NCBI GenBank assembly: GCA_030635415.1
Contig: DAOVYW010000110.1
Location: 1 to 7,934 of the forward strand
Reading direction: 5' to 3'
Source: Candidatus Firestoneibacteriota bacterium
GTDB lineage: Bacteria > Oederibacteriota > JAAXVQ01 > JAUVAV01
Length of the DNA stretch: 7,934 nt
Shown here: piece by piece, positions 1-6,208 of the stretch
Layout of the letters: the number at the start of each line of letters is the position of its first letter
How positions within the stretch are numbered: position 1 is the first letter of the stretch
Notes under the pieces: model-generated
The model's input: the letters and a program-made list of their open reading frames with translations, nothing else
The model's database searches: none
What the model was told of the DNA's origin: nothing
Made by a program: the position numbers and the translations under genes

Positions 1-1
1 A

Positions 2-409
2 TTCTCGGTTTCGCTAGGAGTGGCTTTAACCTCCTGGCTCCTGGGGGCAACGCTTCCTTTGACCGCCGTCTGGATATGGAAAAACGCTGACTTTTTCAGC
101 GCCGTGCATCCCGGCCAAAGCCCGCAGCAGAAGCGAGTTTTACGGCTATGGGGTTTAGTCTTCGGAAGCGCGCTCTTTGTTCCCGGATTAATGTTTTTAG
201 GCGGAGTCGCGTTTTCCCTTCCGATAATTGGGAACGTATCCAGTTGGCCGGAAGCTTTATTTAGTGGAGCCGGGTTAAGCTGGGGCTTGCATGCTTTGAA
301 TAATACCTGGGCGCTTATGGTGCGCCGGAAAGCGGTAAGCGATTGGCTAAATAAAAATAGATTGGGATGGATTATAAATAAATTTGTTATAGCTTTTATT
401 TGGAAAACC
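2..409 (+). other. N-terminal membrane block of the giant protein
   Basis: The first in-window codons (Phe-Ser-Val-Ser-Leu-Gly) run straight into a hydrophobic stretch rich in Leu, Ala and Trp (residues 1-20), so a transmembrane helix spans the left edge region. A second long hydrophobic stretch lies at about 43-70 and a weaker one at 83-100, followed by a basic patch (VRRKAV, then KNR). An amphipathic segment at 112-130 leads into the soluble domain. The basic patch after the hydrophobic stretch may mark the cytoplasmic side by the positive-inside rule; this topology is inference. Part of this block is probably missing on the left. Confidence 0.6.
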
Positions 410-3400
410 GGACCGGTTCCCGTTTGGACAACAGATGAACGCCAAGAATCTCCCGCTGGGGAAGTAATAAAAGAAACAATGAGGCATACATTATCCTTGT
501 GGACATATAAGCTCATGGAGGAAACTATACCTGCGATCATCGAAGAGCTCAAGACGTCAGACTATCCGGGAACTATTGATGAAAAATTGAAAGAGCGTGC
601 AGTGAATTATTTAAGCGAAATAGGTTTGACCTGGGAAGAGGCAAATGATTTTATCAGTTATGTCCAAGGCAGTCAGAACAATAATGGGGTTACTCGCCGT
701 ATGCAAGGGCTTAATAAAATCCTCATCAACAATGGATATTACTTGTTGGTGCATGAGCCGGATTACGGTGGGGCAACGATTGAGATCTATGCTTGTAAAA
801 TCGAGGCCGTGGTTGAACAGCGGTTGCATGAAGACTACGTGCCGCTTAAAATATTGCATTTGAAACAAATAATTGATAAGGATGCGGATAAGGAAGATCG
901 CCTGTATCCATTCCCTAGTGTCCATCTGCCGGAACTGTCAGAAATAGGCGGGGGAGCGGTTTTTACTGATTTCGTAAAGCGGGAAGCTGAAGTAATTTAT
1001 GAATGTATGGCTAAAAATCATGATTTTGTTATTAGTCAGGCACGGTTAGAGCAAGCTATTTCCGCAGAAAAAATTAAATCCCGGGATTTTTTGCCCAATC
1101 TTATTATTGATACTCAGTCAGAAGAAGTTCTGCAGACCGCTAACCGGCTGATTAAAGCCGAATATCAAGGATTAAGTAAAGATGAAATTTATGCAAAATT
1201 AATCCGCGCGTATGAAGAAGATGAAATCCGTTATTACATTGATGATCTTTTATTTCAACCAGACTCGGAAAATAAGACAATGTTAATCGGAAAAGATTTA
1301 CAAGAATTTCGCAGCTTTTGGACGAAATTATGCGTAGGCAGAGGTTGCCTGGGATTATTGAAATTATATCTAAATGCCCGAAAGGATGACGGGAGCGCTT
1401 TTTTCCTTATGGGGTTATATGATAAGTACCAAAATGGTGTGATGACGTGGAGCCCGCGGGAAGAATATTTCCAGAACAATATTGATCAGGCGTTTATTAT
1501 TATGGGACAGTATTTGCTTGGCCATAATTTAGATATAGAAGCTGAATATATGTTTCAAACTATTTATAGTAGGATACTTAGTAGTGGCGGCGGATATGCG
1601 TATGAGGGTAAGCTTCCTTATCTGCAGCCGGCGCATTACCAGAGGCTTGGAGGTCTTTTTGCTGAAGGAAAAACTGCCAACCTCAAGGCCCGTGAAAGCG
1701 GAAGCGCGACAATTGTTGTTGCCGGTATAACCGCCCTGGGTATTGGTTTGTCTTCCTGGTATGCCGGTGACTGGGAGAACAGCCTGACCATGGCCGGCGT
1801 GCTGTTGGCAGGTTGCTTTGGGTTGCGGACAGCATTGCTGGCTGGGTTTGTCGGCTTGCGAACTGCCTTCACCACGGGTTGGCAATGGAGTATGTTCAGC
1901 AACCTGCTCCGCGGCAGTCCGGATGAGCCGGGAGTGCTCCATGTGAGAGACGGAAAGATCCAGTTAAACTTTCAAATCGCCTCTGATTTATCTATAAGGA
2001 AAAAAGCTGTCCTCTATCCGCTCGCCGTCCTGATTGTTCTCGCCGGTGGCATGCATGAAACCATTCACAAATTCATTCCCTCCGAGCCTTTAACCTATGC
2101 CCTGGAAGCCGCGATTATTTTGCTAGTAGTCGGTTTATTTCAGTTCCTTTGGGTGCCAAGTCTGATGGGGCTGGCGATTTTAAGTTTGATCCTTATGCGC
2201 GATTCCAATGCACTGGGGGAAGCGAAAAGAGATGAAAAAATGAAGCGTGAAATATTAGACATGCTAATAGACGCGCTGGAAAAAAACTATATTCATGCCG
2301 GAGAAAAAAGTGATTTGGAAGAAGAAATCGCCGCAATTTCGCAATCTGTCCCAGAATTTTTGGAAGCAATAAAATTGTTTCTGGTTTTTAGAGAAAAAAT
2401 TAAATCAAACGTGGGGACAGTAGGATTTTATTATGACACGTGGCTGACAGATGCTGAAAAGATAGATTTAGGCGGGGGATTTCAATGGATCTGTATTGGG
2501 GATAAACCAGCGCTAATTGCAAGACAGCAGCCATGGGAGAAATATTATTATGAGATTATTTTAAAGAATGGCGAGTTATTTGCTTATGGAACTACAACCA
2601 TTATAGAGCAGGACGATCAACCTAATTATGCTCTCTTGAGGTTTAGGGTTTTGGATGATTTTATTGACGAATCCAGAGCAAACAATTATGCTGAGGTAAT
2701 TTTTAAAAAACGGTTAACGATATTGAAGAAAATATTTCCGCAAATTCAAGAATTTAGAGTTCCCAATGATCAAATAATTAACCCGGTTTCCAAAAAAGCT
2801 TTGGCAACGGATACTTTCGTTTTCTTGGTTAGAAAAATAGGATTTAAACCGGTGAGAGTAGATGAGGTATTATCTGAAAAAATTCTTGAGCAGGTCCGCA
2901 ATCGCCAGGTAATGGATGAAAGTGATTTAAGGCGATTATTATCGGGATTTAGCAGTTATTTATCTCTGCTTGCAGACAGCACTACTATTGAATCAGAACG
3001 GCGCCAGGACGAGATTTCAGAATCGCCATTTTTGAACCGGGGGTTGCGGACGGAAGCGAAAAGAGATAAAAAAATGAAGCGTGAAATATTAAACATGCTA
3101 ATAGACGCGCTGGAAAAAAACTATATTCATGCCGGAGAAAAAAGGGATTTGGAAGAAGAAATTGCTGCTACTTCACAACCGGCGTCAGAAATATTAGAGA
3201 CACTAAAATTGTTTTTGCTTTTCAGAGAAAAAATGATGACCAAAGTGAGATTTGCAAGATATATAAATGATGCCTGGCTGACCAACGCCCAAATGATAGA
3301 TTTGGGACAAGGATTTCAATGGATCTGTATGGGGAATAAACCAGCGTCCATAGCAAAAAAGCAGCCATGGGCGAAATATTATTATGAGATTATTTTAAAG

Positions 3401-5995
3401 GAGGGTGAATTATTTGCTTATGGAACCACAACCATTATGGAGAAGCTTGATCGCCCGGTTTATGCGCTGTTGGCATTTAGAGTTTTGGATGATTTTATTG
3501 AAATTTCCCGGGAAAAGAATTTGGCTGAAATTGTGGTAAAGAAGCGGCTGGAAGTTTTAAAGAAAAATCATCCGCAGATTCAAGAATTCAGAATTCTTCC
3601 TAGTCAAATCTTCAATACTGTTGAAAAAATCCCGACCGTAGCCGATACCTTTATATTTTGGGTCAAAAAAATCGGATTCAAGCCTAAAAAGGCTGGGGAT
3701 GAAATTTTAGAGCAAATCCAGCAAAAGCAAAATATTCAAGAAAGTGATTTAATGTTTTTAAATACAATTAATAATTATTTATTCATCTCGGCCGACAAGT
3801 TTTCGGGAGAGAAAAAAGATGCCGATGAAGCAAAAAAGTCTTTTCCCGGCGGCATATGGAATTGGTTGAAAACTCCTGTGGGATCTGAATCCAACAGTTT
3901 GATTTGGAGAGTTAATCCCTGGTTCCATCGCATCCCGGGGTGGTTGAGCATGGTGCTGATGACCGGAGCAATTATTTTCTCAGTCAGTCAGACCTGGGCT
4001 GAGAAAATTCAGGGCCTGCAAATTCAGCCGGCCGCCTCCTGGTCAACGAAAGCAGTCAATCAAAGGTTAAAGGAGATCAAGCGTTCTCATTTGGCTGCTC
4101 ATCATGCCACGGCCTCAAAATTCAATCCCGATAGTTTTGAAATCCGGGAATTAACGCCGGAGGTGGGCCATTGGAATTACTTGAGCGGTTGGGTGCGCGG
4201 TTATCACACCCAGCCCGTCCAAAAGGGAACGAAATTTAATAAGACCATGGTTTATCTTCCGGGAAATGTTCTCGCTGTCTTTATGACTTTATCCGCTCCG
4301 GGAAAAGCGAAAGGCCTCCTGGAGGCCCGGCTCCTGCGGCAGGCGGAGAGGCGGATCGCGAGGATTTTTGATTATCAGCGCGGCTCCTATTCAGGTAAAA
4401 TTAAGCGTGGTCTAATAACATTAAAATTACGTTTAGGCCGGTACGATCAACTCTTGCTCCCAGCCGAACCCCGGGAAGAAAAATGGTCCCGAGGTGTGCG
4501 TTATCAGGATTATTCGCAGGCTTTAAAGTCCGGATCCCTGCCCCTGGATATGGGGACTTTACTCATGCTGCTGGAACGTTATATGAATGAAGCGGCGCTC
4601 TGGACCGGTAATATAGAAAGCGCATTCTTGGTCCGGGAAAATCTGCTCCAGGATCTGGATCCCTACAGCCGGCCGGATATCCAAGCGTTGTTAGAGACGG
4701 CGCGTGAAGACCAAGGCCTGGTAGGAGTAATGTTAAAAGAAGCCGAGAAATGTTTGAACGGCGGTGCGCAATCCCTGACGGTGAACAATATCCTGGCTGC
4801 GTTGCTGCAGATACTGCAAACGCAGGTTGACCCGCAGAAGCAAGTTGGCCGTCGGGCGGGCTTGCGGCCGTCCGCTTTGAATCCCCGATTCACCGGCTTG
4901 CAGATCCTAAAGCTTGAAGATTCCGCTTCTGCCATGCTGGAAGAGGTCGAGGTTATACTTGCTCATCTTCCCAAAACGATTCAGACGGCCGGGTTAAGCG
5001 AAAGACTCATGGCCTTGCAATATGTGCTAAAGACGGTAAAGGAAACCGAAGCCGAAAACAGTCTGGTCAGTATTGCGCATGAAAAGCACGCTTCCTTGCT
5101 GGCCGGTGAAATTGAATCCCTGCAGGCAAAAGACCAGACAGGACTTGTGGAAATCGGGGAAGATTTCAATAGCCGCATCGGCGCTGTGAAGTTTTCCAGC
5201 GGACAGGCGCTTAAGCTTGGCAACCTCAAATTTTATTGGCCGCATGTGGTTGAAGTTGAAGGCCCGACTGACCGCATGAAAGCGGTTGCGCAGGGATTGA
5301 TTCGGGAAGGCAAAAGAGCGGAAGGTCTTTACCTCAGCCTGTTTGATGGCCGGCGCGATCGGCTGCGGGACAATCTCTCCCCGGCCCGGCTTACGAATAT
5401 GGAGCATATGCTGATTAAATTCGCGGCTTGCCTGCCTGGGAAATTAAAAGCACTGATCGTAAGCAGAATTGCGAATGCCAAGCCGATCGCCTGTTCCCAG
5501 CTTATGCTAGAGCAGAGCGGAAGCCGGCTGGGAAATTCCCGGCTCGCTCTAGAAATGAAACGTAAAGACTCGGCCCTTCACAAGGGGTTGTTGCGATTGG
5601 CAGATACCCGCCTGCGGGATGAAAAGAACTTCGCCCGCAGCCAGTTGAGTTTGACCTTGAGCATGATCCGCTTCCTGAAAAAGAACTTGGGAAATTTTGA
5701 CAATTCGGAAGAGCTGGCGGCGCATCTTCAGGACTTGGAATTTTTCTCCGAGTTTTTTAGACGAGTGCCGTTCGTGGAGACCATAGCGATTGCCAAGCCG
5801 GATCCTTTTGCGCCTGCGCTCTCAGAACGGAAAATCCCGGCGCTGGTTGTGCCGGTGGTATTGTTGTCTCAGCGCGGGCCTTTGGGCACACTGACCATGA
5901 TGCTGGAACCTGAACGCATACCCTATATGCTGGATGATAATGTTCTGGAAATGTTTGAACTGAGAATCAGAAGGCTTTCCGAAGGTTCGGCATAA
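2..5995 (+). CDS. Giant multi-domain membrane protein of unknown function (5' end outside window)
   Basis: No function recognised. The frame is open from base 2 to the TAA at 5993-5995 (1997 codons). The GTG at base 20 is a poor start: six in-frame codons precede it with no stop, and the AGGAG before it abuts the GTG, leaving no ribosome-binding spacing. The gene probably begins upstream. Counting that GTG as residue 1: hydrophobic segments at about 1-20, 43-70 and 83-100; a soluble region 105-550; hydrophobic segments between 563 and 726, including HETIH at 679-683; two homologous soluble modules at 734-987 and 1012-1260 with GNAT-like features; a membrane segment at about 1307-1325; and a helix-rich, Leu/Arg/Glu-rich C-terminal region ending in a charged tail. 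AT-rich soluble modules alternate with GC-richer membrane and C-terminal parts, suggesting mosaic assembly. Giant ORFs like this are typical of Omnitrophota and related phyla. That the ORF is coding is nearly certain from its length; its role is unknown. Confidence 0.93.
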   Translation, partial: FSVSLGVALTSWLLGATLPLTAVWIWKNADFFSAVHPGQSPQQKRVLRLWGLVFGSALFVPGLMFLGGVAFSLPIIGNVSSWPEALFSGAGLSWGLHALNNTWALMVRRKAVSDWLNKNRLGWIINKFVIAFIWKTGPVPVWTTDERQESPAGEVIKETMRHTLSLWTYKLMEETIPAIIEELKTSDYPGTIDEKLKERAVNYLSEIGLTWEEANDFISYVQGSQNNNGVTRRMQGLNKILINNGYYLLVHEPDYGGATIEIYACKIEAVVEQRLHEDYVPLKILHLKQIIDKDADKEDRLYPFPSVHLPELSEIGGGAVFTDFVKREAEVIYECMAKNHDFVISQARLEQAISAEKIKSRDFLPNLIIDTQSEEVLQTANRLIKAEYQGLSKDEIYAKLIRAYEEDEIRYYIDDLLFQPDSENKTMLIGKDLQEFRSFWTKLCVGRGCLGLLKLYLNARKDDGSAFFLMGLYDKYQNGVMTWSPREEYFQNNIDQAFIIMGQYLLGHNLDIEAEYMFQTIYSRILSSGGGYAYEGKLPYLQPAHYQRLGGLFAEGKTANLKARESGSATIVVAGITALGIGLSSWYAGDWENSLTMAGVLLAGCFGLRTALLAGFVGLRTAFTTGWQWSMFSNLLRGSPDEPGVLHVRDGKIQLNFQIASDLSIRKKAVLYPLAVLIVLAGGMHETIHKFIPSEPLTYALEAAIILLVVGLFQFLWVPSLMGLAILSLILMRDSNALGEAKRDEKMKREILDMLIDALEKNYIHAGEKSDLEEEIAAISQSVPEFLEAIKLFLVFREKIKSNVGTVGFYYDTWLTDAEKIDLGGGFQWICIGDKPALIARQQPWEKYYYEIILKNGELFAYGTTTIIEQDDQPNYALLRFRVLDDFIDESRANNYAEVIFKKRLTILKKIFPQIQEFRVPNDQIINPVSKKALATDTFVFLVRKIGFKPVRVDEVLSEKILEQVRNRQVMDESDLRRLLSGFSSYLSLLADSTTIESERRQDEISESPFLNRGLRTEAKRDKKMKREILNMLIDALEKNYIHAGEKRDLEEEIAATSQPASEILETLKLFLLFREKMMTKVRFARYINDAWLTNAQMIDLGQGFQWICMGNKPASIAKKQPWAKYYYEIILKEGELFAYGTTTIMEKLDRPVYALLAFRVLDDFIEISREKNLAEIVVKKRLEVLKKNHPQIQEFRILPSQIFNTVEKIPTVADTFIFWVKKIGFKPKKAGDEILEQIQQKQNIQESDLMFLNTINNYLFISADKFSGEKKDADEAKKSFPGGIWNWLKTPVGSESNSLIWRVNPWFHRIPGWLSMVLMTGAIIFSVSQTWAEKIQGLQIQPAASWSTKAVNQRLKEIKRSHLAAHHATASKFNPDSFEIRELTPEVGHWNYLSGWVRGYHTQPVQKGTKFNKTMVYLPGNVLAVFMTLSAPGKAKGLLEARLLRQAERRIARIFDYQRGSYSGKIKRGLITLKLRLGRYDQLLLPAEPREEKWSRGVRYQDYSQALKSGSLPLDMGTLLMLLERYMNEAALWTGNIESAFLVRENLLQDLDPYSRPDIQALLETAREDQGLVGVMLKEAEKCLNGGAQSLTVNNILAALLQILQTQVDPQKQVGRRAGLRPSALNPRFTGLQILKLEDSASAMLEEVEVILAHLPKTIQTAGLSERLMALQYVLKTVKETEAENSLVSIAHEKHASLLAGEIESLQAKDQTGLVEIGEDFNSRIGAVKFSSGQALKLGNLKFYWPHVVEVEGPTDRMKAVAQGLIREGKRAEGLYLSLFDGRRDRLRDNLSPARLTNMEHMLIKFAACLPGKLKALIVSRIANAKPIACSQLMLEQSGSRLGNSRLALEMKRKDSALHKGLLRLADTRLRDEKNFARSQLSLTLSMIRFLKKNLGNFDNSEELAAHLQDLEFFSEFFRRVPFVETIAIAKPDPFAPALSERKIPALVVPVVLLSQRGPLGTLTMMLEPERIPYMLDDNVLEMFELRIRRLSEGSA
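332..1669 (+). other. AT-rich soluble domain of the giant protein, unidentified
   Basis: About residues 105-550, with few hydrophobic stretches. It starts helical (MRHTLSLWTYKLMEETI at 154-170), continues with a mixed alpha/beta part (GYYLLVHEP at 239-247, ATIEIYACKIEAVVEQR at 252-268, LKILHLKQIIDKD at 276-288), and ends in helices including LSKDEIYAKLIRAYEED at 385-401. I do not recognise the family. The last helix pattern loosely recalls the part that follows the metal site in some uncharacterised zincin-like domains, but there is no HExxH here, so if related this would be an inactive form; that is a weak guess. Base composition is lower in GC than the next membrane block (about 35% in the line 1201-1260 against 57% in 1741-1800). 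Confidence 0.5.
1706..2197 (+). other. Multi-pass membrane block with an embedded HExxH sequence
   Basis: Residues 563-726 hold four or more hydrophobic stretches: about 563-580, 588-613, 662-678 and 692-726, the last long enough for two helices. HETIH at 679-683 (bases 2054-2068) directly follows a very hydrophobic stretch ending in Gly-Gly-Met. HExxH is the zinc site of many metallopeptidases, and in site-2-protease-like enzymes it lies in a membrane helix. I see no LDG-type second motif downstream, although Glu696 lies in the next hydrophobic stretch. Catalysis is therefore unproven. A short internal repeat, GLRTALLAGFV followed by GLRTAFTTGWQ, lies at 601-622. Confidence 0.55.
2219..2980 (+). 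repeat. Tandem protein module, copy 1 (GNAT-like)
   Basis: Residues 734-987. A helical head (EAKRDEKMKREILDML onwards, to about 797) precedes an alpha/beta part. Copy 2 lies 834 bp (278 codons) downstream, and the two align without gaps over residues 734-944 at about 68% identity by hand count (144 of 211). The alpha/beta part resembles the GNAT acetyltransferase order: beta strands (YYYEIILKNGELFAYGTTTI at 842-861), strand ALLRFRVLDDF at 871-881, then R886-x-x-N889-x-A891 where GNAT motif A has Q/R-x-x-G-x-G/A, a helix VIFKKRLTILKK, a strand QIQEFRVP, and the ending RKIGFKP at 938-944, like the closing 'Y-k-x-GF' of GNAT domains. The first motif-A glycine is Asn, so acetyl-CoA binding is uncertain. 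That the repeat exists is clear; the fold is inference. Confidence 0.85.
3053..3799 (+). repeat. Tandem protein module, copy 2 (GNAT-like)
   Basis: Residues 1012-1260. It has the same architecture as copy 1: a helical head starting EAKRDKKMKREILNML, strands around YYYEIILKEGELFAYGTTTI (1120-1139), R1164-x-x-N1167-x-A1169 at the motif-A position, and the ending KKIGFKP at 1216-1222. After that it is about four residues shorter than copy 1. The first 110 bp (3053-3162) differ from copy 1 at only three positions, whereas other stretches such as residues 1072-1081 are nearly unrelated. The linker between the copies (988-1011) is polar and is followed directly by this unit. The same Asn replaces the first motif-A glycine in both copies, so the substitution predates the duplication or was homogenised. 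Confidence 0.85.
3938..3994 (+). other. Single transmembrane segment before the C-terminal region
   Basis: Residues 1307-1325 (GWLSMVLMTGAIIFSVSQT) form one hydrophobic stretch preceded by an aromatic and basic-rich segment (WRVNPWFHRIP). It is followed by a polar region rich in Lys, His and Arg. It probably anchors or re-crosses the membrane, separating the tandem modules from the C-terminal region; the topology is inference. Confidence 0.6.
3995..5992 (+). other. GC-rich, mainly helical C-terminal region of the giant protein, unidentified
   Basis: Residues 1326-1991. Early on there is a possible beta-containing part (VYLPGNVLAVFMTLSAPG at 1411-1428), then long helices rich in Leu, Glu, Arg and Gln (for example 1504-1610 and 1640-1705), then a mixed region with LSLFDGRRDRLRDNL at 1772-1786 and IPALVVPVVLLSQRGPLGT at 1939-1957. 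No catalytic motif or family was recognised. GC content is high (about 62-63% in lines 4801-4860 and 5341-5400). The protein ends LRIRRLSEGSA, with no sorting signal I can recognise. Confidence 0.5.
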
Positions 5996-5998
5996 GCC
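5973..5998 (+). other. Weak hairpin across the stop codon of the giant gene
   Basis: GGCTT at 5973-5977 can pair with AAGCC at 5994-5998, enclosing CCGA/TCGG (5979-5982 with 5987-5990) around a four-base loop. The TAA stop lies inside the structure. No T tract follows directly, so it is not an obvious terminator; it might shield the mRNA end or be chance. Confidence 0.2.
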
Positions 5999-6087
5999 CC
6001 GGCTATAAAATCCAAGGGTATGGGGTAATCGTTTTTTTAACTTGAGGGTGAGGCCGCCAATTATGTTTCTGAGTTTTTTGACTTCTG

Positions 6088-6131
6088 CTTTGAGGCGTTA
6101 CTCACATTTAGATATATATATTTGCTCAAAG
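6088..6131. repeat. 7-bp inverted repeat with a 30-base AT-rich spacer
   Basis: CTTTGAG at 6088-6094 and CTCAAAG at 6125-6131 are exact inverted copies. The spacer holds an alternating AT run (about 6112-6120). Lying between two converging genes, it could form a hairpin in either transcript, but no T tract follows on either strand. Chance is a fair explanation. Confidence 0.25.
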
Positions 6132-6168
6132 GCCTGCTGTCCCTGGTTAGGAAGTTGGTCGCACCTGG

Positions 6169-6208
6169 AGGCATAGCGGGTAATGCCTATCAGTTATTTT
6201 TTCTTTTC
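6169..6208 (+). terminator. Possible rho-independent terminator for the giant gene
   Basis: AGGCAT at 6169-6174 and ATGCCT at 6183-6188 form a 6-bp stem with an 8-base loop, followed after five bases by a T-rich tract (TTATTTTTTCTTTTC, 6194-6208). It lies about 170 bases after the plus-strand stop, and its T tract is the reverse strand of the lysine-rich last codons of the minus-strand gene. The stem is short and the T tract starts a little late, so efficiency is doubtful. On the minus strand the stem lies just after the stop codon but lacks a T tract. Confidence 0.35.

Noticed and set aside
20..22. GTG as the start codon of the plus-strand gene, with AGGAG upstream
   Set aside because: The AGGAG abuts the GTG with no spacing, and the frame is open through six more codons to the edge in a continuing hydrophobic stretch.
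1529..1942. Minus-strand open frame of 137 codons
   Set aside because: It lies inside the giant gene opposite a membrane block and has no recognisable domain.
5027..5407. Minus-strand open frame of 126 codons
   Set aside because: It lies inside the GC-rich C-terminal region of the giant gene, where stop-free antisense frames are expected by chance.
5997..6038. CCCC/GGGG pairing followed by seven T (6032-6038) as a terminator
   Set aside because: The stem is only four pairs with a 21-base loop, and six bases separate it from the T run.
6111..6123. Alternating AT run as a promoter -10 element
   Set aside because: It lies between converging genes with no gene to serve downstream on either strand and no -35-like partner.
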